The notes: a model not told the origin generated them from the letters alone. A stretch of DNA of 64,000 bases from Rhodoferax sp. (GCA_003133245.1 PKWM01000034.1:107815-171814), one strand, 5' to 3'; shown: positions 46,148 to 55,395, counted from the stretch's first letter. Numbers and translations: made by a program.

Positions 46148-46176
46148 GGTGAACCAATTTGCGGGTTATTGAAAGA

Positions 46177-46800
46177 ATGTTTGCAATGGCGAAAAATAAT
46201 GTCCCGCGTCACGTCGGTTTCATTCCAGATGGGAATCGTCGCTGGGCTACGGATCATGATCTGCCCAAAGAAGCTGGATATGTTTATGGTATCGATCCGG
46301 GGTTGCTGCTGTATGAGAAATGCAAAGAATGCGGGATCGAGGAAGCTTCCATCTACTGCTTTACCCAGGACAACACCAAGCGGCCTTCCATTCAGAAACA
46401 GGCATTCAGCGAGGCCACCGTTACATTCGCTCGAGAGATTGCCCGTCGTGGCGCGGCGCTGCTGGTTGTCGGCGATGAGACCTCGGCGCAGTTCCCCGAA
46501 GCACTGAAAGAATTCCGGCAGCGCCAAGGTACTGGGATCAAGGTAAATCTGCTTGTCAACTATGGCTGGGAATGGGATCTGGCCGGTCTGAAAAATGGCG
46601 GGTTGCGTTCAGATGAAGTTTCACGTCTGGATTTGATCGTGCGCTGGGGCGGGGAACGCAGATTGAGCGGTTTTCTCCCGGTGCAATCGGTTTATGCGGA
46701 TTTCTATGTCAGGGATGAATATTGGCCAGATTTTGATCCGCAGCATTTTGCGCACGCACTTGCCTGGTATAAAAAACAGGACCAGACACTTGGCGGGTAA
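46177..46800 (+). CDS. Cis-prenyltransferase (undecaprenyl diphosphate synthase family), copy 1
   Basis: 207 residues from ATG 46177 (ATG 46186 also possible). HVGFIPDGNRRWA holds the conserved Asp that binds Mg-pyrophosphate. IYCFTQDNTKRP and RWGGERRLSGFLPVQSVYADFYVRDEYWPDF match the C-terminal consensus with its metal-binding Glu. Shorter than typical UppS (about 250). Such enzymes build long-chain polyprenyl diphosphates. Not beside cdsA or dxr, so likely an accessory version. A near-identical copy begins at 51977. Confidence 0.9.
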   Translation: MFAMAKNNVPRHVGFIPDGNRRWATDHDLPKEAGYVYGIDPGLLLYEKCKECGIEEASIYCFTQDNTKRPSIQKQAFSEATVTFAREIARRGAALLVVGDETSAQFPEALKEFRQRQGTGIKVNLLVNYGWEWDLAGLKNGGLRSDEVSRLDLIVRWGGERRLSGFLPVQSVYADFYVRDEYWPDFDPQHFAHALAWYKKQDQTLGG

Positions 46801-46932
46801 TGCATCGTTCTGATCCAGAGGAGAGAAGATTCATCGGCACGCCGAGGTATGTCTGAGTCTTGTGATCATGGCCGCAAAACTGGTCGGCGACCATCACCTC
46901 TTCGGCAATGGCACCGCTCATCCTCGCCGAAT

Positions 46933-47370
46933 CTACTTCCTCAGCGTCGCCTGTAGCGTGATCTCAGGAACGCTGGCAAGTGCCCTCGACAACGGGCAGT
47001 CGCGCTTCGCCACGGCCGCGATCTCCTGGAACTTCGCCTCGTCGATGCCGGGCACCTTGGCCTGTAGCGTCAGCGCGATGTGGTCGATGACGAAGCCTTC
47101 GCCCTGCTTGGACAGGCGCACGCTGGCCTGGGTGTCGACGTCGGTAGTGGCCAACCCGGCCTTATCGCAGGCGAATGAGAACGCCATCGTGAAACACGCG
47201 GCGTGGGCTGCACCCAGGATCTCTTCGGGATTGGTGCCACGCCGATCATCCTCGAAGCGGCTGGCAAAGCCGTAGGGGTATTGCTCGAGCGCGCCGGTCT
47301 CGGTGCTGATCTTGCCCTGGCCCTTTTTGCCTTGGCCCTCCCAGTGCACGGTGGCGGTCTTTTCGGTCAT
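46933..47370 (-). CDS. OsmC-family peroxiredoxin
   Basis: 145 residues from ATG 47368-47370; the in-frame extension to 47496 overlaps sodB and is rejected. Redox cysteines Cys59 (GAAHAACFTMAF) and Cys125 (RDCPLSRAL) are present. Reduces organic hydroperoxides, usually with lipoyl-type or thiol donors. Follows sodB by about 100 bases on the same strand, forming a superoxide-to-peroxide detoxification pair. Confidence 0.93.
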   Translation of the reverse strand: MTEKTATVHWEGQGKKGQGKISTETGALEQYPYGFASRFEDDRRGTNPEEILGAAHAACFTMAFSFACDKAGLATTDVDTQASVRLSKQGEGFVIDHIALTLQAKVPGIDEAKFQEIAAVAKRDCPLSRALASVPEITLQATLRK

Positions 47371-47473
47371 GATATAGCTCCTGTTTCGATATGGGTTGAA
47401 GATGTGACGAACTTCGCGGCTCTGGTGCAACTGTTTCGAGCCGCTCGACTGAGAACCTTGAATATGCTGGCCA

Positions 47474-48112
47474 TTAGCTGGCGTTCTGCAGCGCAAACTC
47501 CCAGTTGATCAGCTTGTCGAGCACGGCATTGACATAGTCGGCACGACGATTCTGATAATCCAGGTAGTAAGCATGCTCCCACACGTCAATGGCAAGCAGT
47601 GGTTTAATGCTCTTCAAAGGGGCATCGGCATTGGCGGTCTTGACCACCTTGAGCTTGCCGCCCTCGAGGATAAGCCAAGCCCATCCACTCCCGAATTGTG
47701 AAACGGCCGCGCTGGCAAGCTCTTTCTTGCAGGCGTCGACGCTGGCGAAGGATGCCTCGATCTTCTGCTTGAGTGCAGCGGGTGGTTCGCCTCCTCCCTT
47801 CGCTCTCATGCTGTTCCAGTAGAAGGTGTGATTCCAGGTTTGCGCCGCGTTGTTGAAGATTGCAGTTTTTTCTGGCTGTCCTACGGTACTGGTAATAATC
47901 TTCTCTAGTGACAGGTCAGCATATTCTGTTCCTGCAATCAGCTTGTTCAGGTTGTCCACATAGCCTTTGTGATGCTTCCCGTAATGAAAACTCATTGTTT
48001 TGGCTGTTATGACCGGATCCAATGCGTTTTCGGCATAGGGAAGAGCGGGTAAGACGTGGGGCGACGCTGCTCCACGCACGGTTGATGAATTGCTTGTTTC
48101 GATCTTGCTCAT
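47474..48112 (-). CDS. sodB: Superoxide dismutase, Fe-type
   Basis: 212 residues, cytoplasmic. N-terminal hairpin with [33 protein letters not shown] (Gln/Ala pattern of iron enzymes) and the C-terminal ligands in [13 protein letters not shown]. An extra 20-residue Ser-rich N-terminus precedes PHVLPALPY. Converts superoxide to hydrogen peroxide and oxygen. Upstream of the osmC-like gene and downstream of the ferritin-like gene. Confidence 0.95.
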   Translation of the reverse strand: MSKIETSNSSTVRGAASPHVLPALPYAENALDPVITAKTMSFHYGKHHKGYVDNLNKLIAGTEYADLSLEKIITSTVGQPEKTAIFNNAAQTWNHTFYWNSMRAKGGGEPPAALKQKIEASFASVDACKKELASAAVSQFGSGWAWLILEGGKLKVVKTANADAPLKSIKPLLAIDVWEHAYYLDYQNRRADYVNAVLDKLINWEFALQNAS

Positions 48113-48144
48113 GTTGGGTTCCTTAGGGTTGGTGGGTGATGTAT

Positions 48145-48447
48145 TTACTTCATTTTTTTGATTTTTTCTTCTACTTCTTTGGCTCCCTTGGCGTAGAGAT
48201 TTTCTTCATTGGGGGCAAGCTCGCGCAGCAATCTCAGAAATTCTCCGACGTGTACAAGTTCCTCGTCCGCTATTTCCTTGAGCACTTTCACGGCGAGCTT
48301 GTTGTCAGTCGACTCGGCAAGCTGCGTGTACAACTGAGTCGCTTCGTACTCTGCGGCCACCGTGAAACGAATGGCCCTGACAAGCTCCTCATCCGTGAGC
48401 TTCCTGTCGTTTGCTAACCCTGAAAAGGGTGATCCGAATGCTGGCAT
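48145..48447 (-). CDS. Ferritin-like protein of the encapsulated-ferritin type
   Basis: 100 residues forming two helices. Metal-ligand pattern Glu33-x-Glu35 ([10 protein letters not shown]) and Glu62/Glu63-x2-His66 ([10 protein letters not shown]) in a single two-helix unit, so four-helix bundles must form by dimerising. This is the layout of encapsulin-cargo ferritins and of the ferritin-like domain in archaeal encapsulins. No encapsulin shell gene is in the window. Would oxidise and store iron; next to sodB. Confidence 0.82.
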   Translation of the reverse strand: MPAFGSPFSGLANDRKLTDEELVRAIRFTVAAEYEATQLYTQLAESTDNKLAVKVLKEIADEELVHVGEFLRLLRELAPNEENLYAKGAKEVEEKIKKMK

Positions 48448-48536
48448 ATTTATTCTCCTTGGTTACTTAATTTCAGGCTTCCGCCGAACGACCTCAAGCT
48501 CAGCCGCTCGGCGGAAATCGGCAAGGCTGCTTCATC

Positions 48537-48713
48537 TATGGGCCTTCGTATCGTTCAGCGTCTTCAGGAAGGCGACGATCGCCGCCTCGTCTGCGGCCCC
48601 GGCAATTGAATTGACAACTGCGTGTGCGCTCGAAGATGCCTTGTTTAAGGGCTTTCGGTGTTATGCGACTTTCCAGAAGTCGAGGTGGTGTTGCCGCGTG
48701 CGATGGTTTCCAT
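48537..48713 (-). pseudogene. Chimeric scrap: start of a DUF883 gene joined to the end of the di-heme peroxidase gene
   Basis: From ATG 48711-48713 (minus strand) about 120 bases match the start of the intact DUF883 gene at 60247-60618, including the long GTCAATTCAATTGCCGGGGC block; one lost base near 48650 breaks the frame (stop TAA). At GAGGCGGCG near 48585 it switches to the last ~50 bases of the peroxidase gene (40414-40464, encoding EAAIVAFxKTLxDTKA). GAGGCGGCG occurs in both parents, so the joint lies in shared sequence. Confidence 0.85.
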
Positions 48714-48815
48714 GTGACTCTCCTATAGTATGAACAAAAACAATTTGCCGAAATGATCGGCATTCCTCGAAAAAATTTGTCCGTTCGCGCGCCGTGCCAA
48801 GCGCTGGCCGCGTAG

Positions 48816-50117
48816 CTAATCGCCGCTGCGGCTCGGCACCGCAGGCTGGCCACCCAGCGCCGGAATCGGCACGCGCGATCCATGCCGGTTGGCGTAGACC
48901 CAGGTGTATTCCGCGCCGAACAAGAAAATCTGCGCGGAGTAGTAGACCCATGCAATCAGCACCACGAGCGAGCCTGCCGCACCGAATCCGGACGCCAGGC
49001 TGCTTTTGCCCAGATACAAGCCGATCAGCACTTTTCCGATGGTGAACAGCAGCGCCGTCACTGCGGCACCGGTCCAGACGTCGCGCCAGGGGATGTTTGC
49101 GCGCGGCATGATTTTGTAGATCATCGCAAAAAGCAGTGTGAAGATGCCCAACGAGACCGCAAAGTTGAGGATCTCGAGGAACTCATCCCAGCCTGCGAAC
49201 CAGCCGCCCCACCACTTGCCCAAGGCTGCCAGCGCCGCGCTCACGACCAGCGATACGGTCAGCATGAAGCCCAGACCGAGCACGAGTCCGAACGACAGCA
49301 AACGCGTGCGCAACAGGTGCCAGATGCCCGACTCCGCCGGCAGCGCCGACACTCGCCAGATACGGTCCAGCGCGCTTTGCAACTCTGCGAAGATCGCAGT
49401 TGCGCCGATCAGCAAGATGGCGATGCCGACAATGGTCGCGACCATGCCCTTGGCCGGTTCACGCGCGGCTTTGAGAATTCCTTCCACCGCCAGCGCGCCC
49501 TGCGCACCCATTATTCCGCTCAATTGCACGACGATCTCTCCTTGCGCCGCTTGCTGCCCGAACACCATTCCGGCCACCGCGATCACGATGATGAGCAACG
49601 GAGCGAGCGAAAAAAGCGTGTAGTAAGAAAGGGCGGCGCCCATGCTCGGGGCGTAGTCATCCACCCAGGCTTTGACGGCCGCCTTGATCATCTGCCAGTG
49701 TTGGTTTAACCTATTTCCCTGCGGCAACGTCGCCCACGGCTCCACAGCCGCCTGCTTCTGCCCAGCGCTCTGCGGCTGTGGTATGAGGAGCGAAAACGCG
49801 CGTTGGTCTCGCTTGGAAGCCGCCGTGGCGGCGCCGAGCGCGCCGAGCAATGACAGCAGCATCCGGGCCGCTTTCAGTACGCTCATAAGGCTTCCGCCAG
49901 CCGCAGGGCGGGAGGACCGCGCTCGCGGATTGACGCTGCGTCTGACCGCAAAGTACCCGGCGGCCGCGGCGGCGGTGACCAGCCCGCCGATCACGTAGGG
50001 CGACGTCACCAGCCGACGCACCTTTAACTTCAACGCCTGACCCTGCGCGACGATGCTCGCCGTAGAGGCGGCAACACGCGCCTCAGCAAGTTCCAGTTCC
50101 GCCGGTGTGTTACTCAT
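48816..50117 (-). CDS. YihY/BrkB-family membrane protein with N-terminal extension
   Basis: 433 residues. The first 110 or so residues carry a charged helix and one hydrophobic segment (PYVIGGLVTAAAAAGYFAV) typical of small DUF3618-like envelope proteins. From about residue 145 the YihY/BrkB domain begins (MIKAAVKAWVDDYAPSMGAALSYYTLFSLAPLLII) with about six membrane helices and GAAGSLVVLIAWVYYSAQIFLFGAEYT. Role unsettled; not a proven ribonuclease. Overlaps the start side of the next gene upstream by eight bases. Confidence 0.88.
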   Translation of the reverse strand: MSNTPAELELAEARVAASTASIVAQGQALKLKVRRLVTSPYVIGGLVTAAAAAGYFAVRRSVNPRARSSRPAAGGSLMSVLKAARMLLSLLGALGAATAASKRDQRAFSLLIPQPQSAGQKQAAVEPWATLPQGNRLNQHWQMIKAAVKAWVDDYAPSMGAALSYYTLFSLAPLLIIVIAVAGMVFGQQAAQGEIVVQLSGIMGAQGALAVEGILKAAREPAKGMVATIVGIAILLIGATAIFAELQSALDRIWRVSALPAESGIWHLLRTRLLSFGLVLGLGFMLTVSLVVSAALAALGKWWGGWFAGWDEFLEILNFAVSLGIFTLLFAMIYKIMPRANIPWRDVWTGAAVTALLFTIGKVLIGLYLGKSSLASGFGAAGSLVVLIAWVYYSAQIFLFGAEYTWVYANRHGSRVPIPALGGQPAVPSRSGD

Positions 50118-50514
50118 GGTTCGGTGTGGACACGGACTTCAAGCCGAGCTGGCGCCGCGTTGCGCTAAACAGGATATCCTGGCGGCGCTTGATGGCGAGG
50201 AACACGAGGCCGCCGGCGCCAGCGAAATTTAGCAGCGCGACGAGCAACAGCGACCAGATCCAGCCGAGAATATCGTTTTCCACCAAGGCCGCGATTACGC
50301 ACCCGTTCAGCGCAAGCCAGCCGGTAATCAACAGAACGGTCGCGCCGACACCAAATCCGAGCATCAGCGCGAGTCCGATGCCGGCCTTCTTCCCTTCCAG
50401 TACGACGAGATCGAAGAAACTGTCCAGCCAGTCGCACACTGAATTGATGAGCGAGTGGAGAGTCGCCGCAGTCGACGGCGCCGAAGCGTTGACATACTCC
50501 GATGAGTTATCCAT
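50110..50514 (-). CDS. Holin-superfamily (DUF1469/YqjE-like) membrane protein
   Basis: 134 residues from ATG 50512-50514. Two hydrophobic hairpins (GIGLALMLGFGVGATVLLITGWLAL and LGWIWSLLLVALLNFAGAGGLVFLAI, given in part) between polar ends, like the yqjE product at 18487. Coupled to the YihY-type gene by an eight-base overlap, which also has a DUF3618-like N-terminus; together they resemble an ElaB/YqjE envelope module. Confidence 0.8.
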   Translation of the reverse strand: MDNSSEYVNASAPSTAATLHSLINSVCDWLDSFFDLVVLEGKKAGIGLALMLGFGVGATVLLITGWLALNGCVIAALVENDILGWIWSLLLVALLNFAGAGGLVFLAIKRRQDILFSATRRQLGLKSVSTPNHE

Positions 50515-50524
50515 GGCCGCCGCG

Positions 50525-50599
50525 CTAGCGCACAAACAACGCGATCAGAATGATGATGGGGATAGGGATGCCAAGAAATAAAAGAATGAGTGAACGCAT
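50525..50599 (-). CDS. 24-residue hydrophobic membrane peptide
   Basis: MRSLILLFLGIPIPIIILIALFVR: one membrane span with a central GIPIP kink. A GGAGGC-type site (GGAGGCTTTA) precedes the ATG. Very short Ile/Pro-rich peptides of this look occur next to YqjE- or YqjD-like genes in related bacteria. Lies between two membrane-protein genes on the same strand, eleven bases before the holin-like gene. Confidence 0.6.
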   Translation of the reverse strand: MRSLILLFLGIPIPIIILIALFVR

Positions 50600-50633
50600 T
50601 AAAGCCTCCGGGGTTGGATGTTTGGCTCTGCGG

Positions 50634-51578
50634 TCAGATATCGCGCCGCCGCCCGCCATAAGTGGCGGCCAAGCTGGCGACGAATGCACCGATGAGCAGC
50701 GAGATGAAGAGCCACAGTGCCGCATAAGCGGAAGCTTTGCGTGCCTTTTCAGCAACGGCGCTCGCCGCAGTTTTTGCATCCTGCAGCTTTGCTTGCGCGC
50801 GCGTATAGGTATCACTCACCCGCTTCTCTGCGGCCTGCTGCGTCAGACCGGTGCGCTGGGCGACAAGCTGGCCGACATACTGAACGTCTTCAGTGGGCAA
50901 GGCCCCGGTGCCAATGGTGTTGATGAAGATGCGGGTAACCTCGGACCGGGACGCGACAATGGCTTGCTCCGCAGCACCGCCCGCCGTGGCGCCATTTGCA
51001 GCGGAGGTTGAGGCGGTGGCCGCCGCGTTCATGTCTTTTCGGAACAGGGAATCGACGAAGTAGCCCATTGGCCCACTGTTACTGTCAGACTTCACAATCC
51101 CGGACCCTGCCACCGAAGCCCCGGCCTGAATGCCACCACTGATGATCGCCCCAATGACGGAAGTCAGCAACGCGGCGGTCGCAAGCGACGCAATGGCCCA
51201 AGCCAGGAAGCCATGCGCGGTGTCGCGGAAGTAAACCTCGTCCGTATGCACCGCAACCCACTTTGTTCTCAGCCTGCCGGCGAGGTAACCCCCCATTGCG
51301 GAAGCAACAAGTTGTGTGAGGGTGACCCAAAGGATGGTCGATACGCCGAAGGTCGCTGCACCAATGCCGTTGTGTGCCCAGGGCGACACCGAAGACAATC
51401 CCAAACCGGTACCCAGTATCAACAGGATCAAGGAGAGGGCGGCCATGGCAGCGCCGCCCGCCACGATGGCGCCCCACGACACTGCGCTGGCATCCGTTCG
51501 GATGTTCTCAGGATAGACGCCCGACAGTGTGCGCGCGGGTGCAAGGTCGTCAGTGGTTGTTGCATAGGGAAGTGCCAT
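50634..51578 (-). CDS. Conserved membrane protein of unknown function
   Basis: 314 residues from ATG 51576-51578 (MALPYATTTDDLAP). Two membrane segments in the first half (WGAIVAGGAAMAALSLILLILG and the region around VTLTQLVASAMGGYLAGRL), one near 125-145, a long soluble Ala-rich segment, and a C-terminal span (YAALWLFISLLIGAFVASLAATYGG). Glycine-rich spans suggest close packing. No enzyme motif. Probably co-transcribed with the peptide, holin-like and YihY-like genes. Confidence 0.75.
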   Translation of the reverse strand: MALPYATTTDDLAPARTLSGVYPENIRTDASAVSWGAIVAGGAAMAALSLILLILGTGLGLSSVSPWAHNGIGAATFGVSTILWVTLTQLVASAMGGYLAGRLRTKWVAVHTDEVYFRDTAHGFLAWAIASLATAALLTSVIGAIISGGIQAGASVAGSGIVKSDSNSGPMGYFVDSLFRKDMNAAATASTSAANGATAGGAAEQAIVASRSEVTRIFINTIGTGALPTEDVQYVGQLVAQRTGLTQQAAEKRVSDTYTRAQAKLQDAKTAASAVAEKARKASAYAALWLFISLLIGAFVASLAATYGGRRRDI

Positions 51579-51976
51579 GATGAGTCTTCGCAGAGTTCTA
51601 TTAAATAAATTTTCGCGCGAGGCACTACCCGCATCTGTTCGCCACCGCACACAGCGGTGAATAGATTTTTGCTTCCGGTAGCGCCTGGATTCGACTCAGA
51701 CAGTTGGCCTTCAATGTCCTATGAAAAGTAGAATCGCGCCGTGTACAAGTAGGTTGTGTCGCAATAGTGGAGTACGCCTGCACACAGAAGAATTCTTGTC
51801 AATTTGGTATTATCGAGCCGCGAGTGATCCATTGGGTCACAGACAGAGTTCGTGTGTATAAACTACCATCGTAGCGGTCAAACCTTGGGGTTCGCTGGCA
51901 CACGTTTAAGCTGACCTCTTTGCACCGCCGCTATTGAGGTGAATCTCTAGTGGACAGTTCGCGGGGTATTGAAAGA
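51579..51976. other. Intergenic stretch with no recognised gene
   Basis: About 400 bases between the divergent membrane-protein gene and the second prenyltransferase gene. It is more AT-rich than the flanks and must hold both promoters. I see no fragment of a neighbouring gene, no convincing inverted repeat and no RNA gene. Confidence 0.5.
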
Positions 51977-52600
51977 ATGTTTGCAATGGCAAAAAATAAT
52001 GTCCCGCGTCACGTCGGTTTCATTCCCGATGGAAACCGCCGCTGGGCCCTGGATCATGGCCTGCCCAAAGAAGCCGGATATGTTCATGGTATCGACCCGG
52101 GGTTGCTGCTGTATGAGAAATGCAAAGAATGCGGGATCGAGGAAGCTTCCATCTACTGCTTTACCCAGGACAACACCAAGAGACCTTCCGTTCAGAAACA
52201 GGCATTCAGCGAGGCCACTGTTGCATTCGCTCTAGAGATCGCACGCCGTGGCGCGGCTCTGCTGGTTGTCGGCGATGAGACCTCAACACAATTCCCCAAG
52301 GGGTTAACAGAATTCCGGCAGCGCCAGGGTGTCGGAATGAAGGTGAATCTACTGGTCAACTATGGCTGGGAATGGGATCTCGCCGGTCTTAAAAACGGCG
52401 GCCTGCGTTCCGATGAAGTTTCACGTCTGGATTTAATCGTACGCTGGGGCGGGGGACGCAGATTGAGCGGTTTTCTCCCGGTGCAATCGGTTTATGCGGA
52501 TTTCTATGTCAGGGATGAATATTGGCCAGATTTTGATCCGCAGCATTTTGCGCACGCACTTGCCTGGTATAAAAAACAGGACCAGACACTTGGCGGGTAA
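51977..52600 (+). CDS. Cis-prenyltransferase family protein, copy 2, probable active-site change
   Basis: 207 residues, 13 differences from copy 1 at 46177. One of them changes RWGGERR to RWGGGRR (GAA to GGA at the equivalent of 46655-46657). That glutamate is the one expected to bind magnesium in E. coli UppS (Glu213), so catalysis may be impaired. The last 147 bases up to just past the stop are identical in the two copies, while most changes lie in the first 480 bases. A GTG at 51950 offers a longer N-terminus. It could act as a subunit or be decaying. Confidence 0.88.
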   Translation: MFAMAKNNVPRHVGFIPDGNRRWALDHGLPKEAGYVHGIDPGLLLYEKCKECGIEEASIYCFTQDNTKRPSVQKQAFSEATVAFALEIARRGAALLVVGDETSTQFPKGLTEFRQRQGVGMKVNLLVNYGWEWDLAGLKNGGLRSDEVSRLDLIVRWGGGRRLSGFLPVQSVYADFYVRDEYWPDFDPQHFAHALAWYKKQDQTLGG

Positions 52601-52653
52601 TGACATCAACGGCCTGTGGGCAAAACTTACGAAGAAGGAGTCTATATGAAAGG

Positions 52654-52767
52654 GCGAATTCAAGTACGAAGTGCAACTCTGTAATTAACCGGTTGGCTGG
52701 GCGAGATGTGAGAGCATCGCTGCACCTCGACCGCCAAGTCAAAGTGGCACTTCAGACTTGAACTCGC
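52654..52767. mobile_element. Miniature inverted-repeat element or deleted insertion sequence
   Basis: The 28 bases at 52654-52681 match the reverse complement of 52740-52767 at 23 positions (both read GCGA-TTCAAGT--GAAGTG-AACT-TG in outline). Only 58 bases separate the arms, too few for a transposase. Size 114 bp. Target-site duplication is not clear. The IS family is not identified. Confidence 0.6.
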
Positions 52768-52807
52768 GCACTTAATCATTTCGGCAAGCACCTGTTTGCC
52801 ACTGCCC

Positions 52808-55351
52808 ATGCCCAAGTCACGTCCCAAACAGCCAATCCGCAACTTCGCAACCAGCGGCTACGTCTGCGTGCGCGGCGCGCGCGAACACAATCTCAAGAAT
52901 GTCGATGTCGATATCCCACGCGATGCGCTGGTGGTGTTCACCGGCGTGTCCGGCTCCGGCAAATCGTCATTGGCGTTCGGCACGCTATACGCGGAAGCGC
53001 AGCGGCGCTATCTGGAATCAGTGTCGCCGTATGCGCGGCGTCTGTTTCACCAGATGGCAGTGCCGGAAGTCGATCGAATCGACGGCTTGCCGCCAGCGGT
53101 GGCGTTGCAGCAACAGCGTGGCTCGCCGACCACCCGCTCGTCGGTGGGCAGCGTCACGACCTTGTCGAATCTGCTGCGCATGCTGTACTCCCGCGCTGGC
53201 GACTATCCGGCACGCCAGCCGCTGTTATACGCGGAGTCGTTTTCACCCAATACGCCGGAAGGCGCCTGCCCCGAATGCCATGGCCTGGGCCGGGTGTATG
53301 ACGTGACCGAACGCTCGTTGGTCCCGGACGACAGGCTGACGGTCCGCGAACGTGCCGTCGCCGCCTGGCCTACCGCATGGCACGGCCAGAACCTGCGCGA
53401 AATTCTGATGACTCTCGGGCACGACGTCGATACGCCATGGCGCGATCTGCCGAAGAAGGACCGCGACTGGATCCTGTTCACCGACGAACAGCCGACGGTT
53501 CCTGTGTATTCCGGCTTCAATGCCGCGGAAGTGCGCGCAGCGCTCAAGCGCAAGATGATGCCAAGTTACCAGGGAACCTTCACCGGCGCGAAAAAATATG
53601 TGCTGCAGACTTTCGCCACGACGCAAAGCCCGCTGATGAAAAAACGTGTGGCGCAGTATATGGTCAGCTCCGACTGCCCCCTGTGCAAAGGCAAACGGCT
53701 GCGGCGCGAAGCGCTGTCGGTTAAATTTGCCGGTTGCGATATCGCCGACATATCGCGCCTGCCGCTCAATCGCCTAAGCGCTATCCTCGCGCCCTTCGCT
53801 GACGGCACGGCCAAGGTGGACGCCAAACAAAGCCGCGAACATCCCGAAAAAGCCATCGTCACGCAGCGCATCGCCTTCGATCTGATCGAGCGGCTCGACG
53901 TTCTGCTGGATCTGGGGCTGGGCTATCTGGCACTCGAACGCAGCACACCTACGCTGTCACCCGGCGAATTGCAGCGTCTGCGCCTAGCGACCCAGGTACG
54001 CTCAAACCTGTTCGGCGTAGTGTATGTTCTCGACGAGCCGTCCGCCGGTTTGCATCCGGCCGACACCGAGGCGCTACTGACGACGCTGGCCCGGCTTAAG
54101 GCATCGGGCAACTCGCTGTTCGTGGTCGAACACGATCTGGACGTCATCCGCCACGCGGACTGGATTGTCGATGTCGGTCCCGGCCCGGGCGACCAAGGTG
54201 GACTCGTGTTATACAGTGGTCCGCCGGCGGGGCTGGCAGACGTTGAGCGGTCGCAAACCCGGCGTTATCTGTTTTCCGGGCCGGCCCCGGCACGCCGCAC
54301 GCCGCGCGTACCTAGCCGCTGGCTGCGCCTGGCGGGCGTGACCCGCAATAATCTCCACAAGCTTGACACCGCATTTCCGCTCGGCGTGCTGACCAGCGTT
54401 ACCGGCGTATCCGGATCAGGAAAATCGAGCTTGGTGAGCCAAGCTTTAGTGGACCTGACCGCGGCGCATCTGGGACACGTGATACCGCCTGAAGAAGAGG
54501 AAGTCGACGCGCTGGGACAGCGCGCCGTCATCGCGACCCGCGGTCATATCGCGGGCGGCATGGAAGGTATCAAGCGGCTGGTGCGGGTCGACCAGAAGCC
54601 GATCGGGCGCACGCCGCGCTCGAATCTTGCGACCTACACCGGCTTGTTCGATTACGTGCGTAAACTCTTTGCCGCGACCAAAGGCGCGCGCAGCCATCGT
54701 TACGACGCCGGGCGGTTTTCGTTCAACGTTGCCAAAGGACGCTGCGCCACGTGCGCAGGCGAGGGCCAAGTAATGGTCGAATTGTTGTTTCTGCCGAGCG
54801 TGTATGCGCCTTGTCCCGCTTGCCACGGCGCGCGCTATAACGAGGGCACGCTCGCCATCCAGTACTGTGACAGGAATATCGCAGAGGTGCTGACGATGAC
54901 GGTCGACGCAGCGTGGGAATTTTTTGCCGACGAAACGCCGCTGCTGCGCCCTTTGTCCGTCCTGCGCGAGGTGGGCCTGGGTTATTTGCGTCTCGGCCAG
55001 GCCGCAACCGAATTGTCCGGCGGCGAAGCGCAGCGCGTCAAGCTGGCCACTGAATTACAGCGGCCGCAGGGCGGTGACACGCTCTACATTCTCGATGAAC
55101 CGACCACCGGCCTGCATCCGTCGGACATCGACAAACTGATCGCGCAATTGGATGCATTGGTCGAGTCGGGCAATACCGTAATTGTGGTCGAACACGACAT
55201 GCGCGTGGTCGCCGCGAGCGACTGGGTGATCGACATTGGCCCCGGCGCCGGCGACGAAGGCGGTCGTGTTGTGGTCAGCGCCCCGCCCGATCAGGTCGCG
55301 CGCGCTGCGAACAGCCGCACCGCACCGTATTTGGCGCAGGTGCTGGCCTGA
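52808..55351 (+). CDS. UvrA2-type excinuclease ATPase lacking the UvrB-binding domain
   Basis: 847 residues from ATG 52808. Two ABC cassettes: Walker [10 protein letters not shown] in each half, signatures [12 protein letters not shown] and [12 protein letters not shown], Walker [14 protein letters not shown] and [13 protein letters not shown]. Zinc-finger cysteines CPECHGLG and CATCAGEG...CPACHG are kept. After [17 protein letters not shown] the protein goes straight to [15 protein letters not shown], so the UvrB-binding domain is missing. UvrA2 proteins are linked to tolerance of DNA-damaging drugs and crosslinkers, in or beside secondary-metabolite or stress clusters. Confidence 0.93.
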   Translation: MPKSRPKQPIRNFATSGYVCVRGAREHNLKNVDVDIPRDALVVFTGVSGSGKSSLAFGTLYAEAQRRYLESVSPYARRLFHQMAVPEVDRIDGLPPAVALQQQRGSPTTRSSVGSVTTLSNLLRMLYSRAGDYPARQPLLYAESFSPNTPEGACPECHGLGRVYDVTERSLVPDDRLTVRERAVAAWPTAWHGQNLREILMTLGHDVDTPWRDLPKKDRDWILFTDEQPTVPVYSGFNAAEVRAALKRKMMPSYQGTFTGAKKYVLQTFATTQSPLMKKRVAQYMVSSDCPLCKGKRLRREALSVKFAGCDIADISRLPLNRLSAILAPFADGTAKVDAKQSREHPEKAIVTQRIAFDLIERLDVLLDLGLGYLALERSTPTLSPGELQRLRLATQVRSNLFGVVYVLDEPSAGLHPADTEALLTTLARLKASGNSLFVVEHDLDVIRHADWIVDVGPGPGDQGGLVLYSGPPAGLADVERSQTRRYLFSGPAPARRTPRVPSRWLRLAGVTRNNLHKLDTAFPLGVLTSVTGVSGSGKSSLVSQALVDLTAAHLGHVIPPEEEEVDALGQRAVIATRGHIAGGMEGIKRLVRVDQKPIGRTPRSNLATYTGLFDYVRKLFAATKGARSHRYDAGRFSFNVAKGRCATCAGEGQVMVELLFLPSVYAPCPACHGARYNEGTLAIQYCDRNIAEVLTMTVDAAWEFFADETPLLRPLSVLREVGLGYLRLGQAATELSGGEAQRVKLATELQRPQGGDTLYILDEPTTGLHPSDIDKLIAQLDALVESGNTVIVVEHDMRVVAASDWVIDIGPGAGDEGGRVVVSAPPDQVARAANSRTAPYLAQVLA

Positions 55352-55395
55352 TCCAATCTTCGCGCGCGGCGACCGCCGCAAAGCTTCGCTACTGC

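Noticed and set aside
46709..46921. 70-codon minus-strand frame covering the gap after prenyltransferase copy 1
   Set aside because: Half of it is antisense to the prenyltransferase; the remaining 40 residues resemble nothing I know and no ribosome site is visible.
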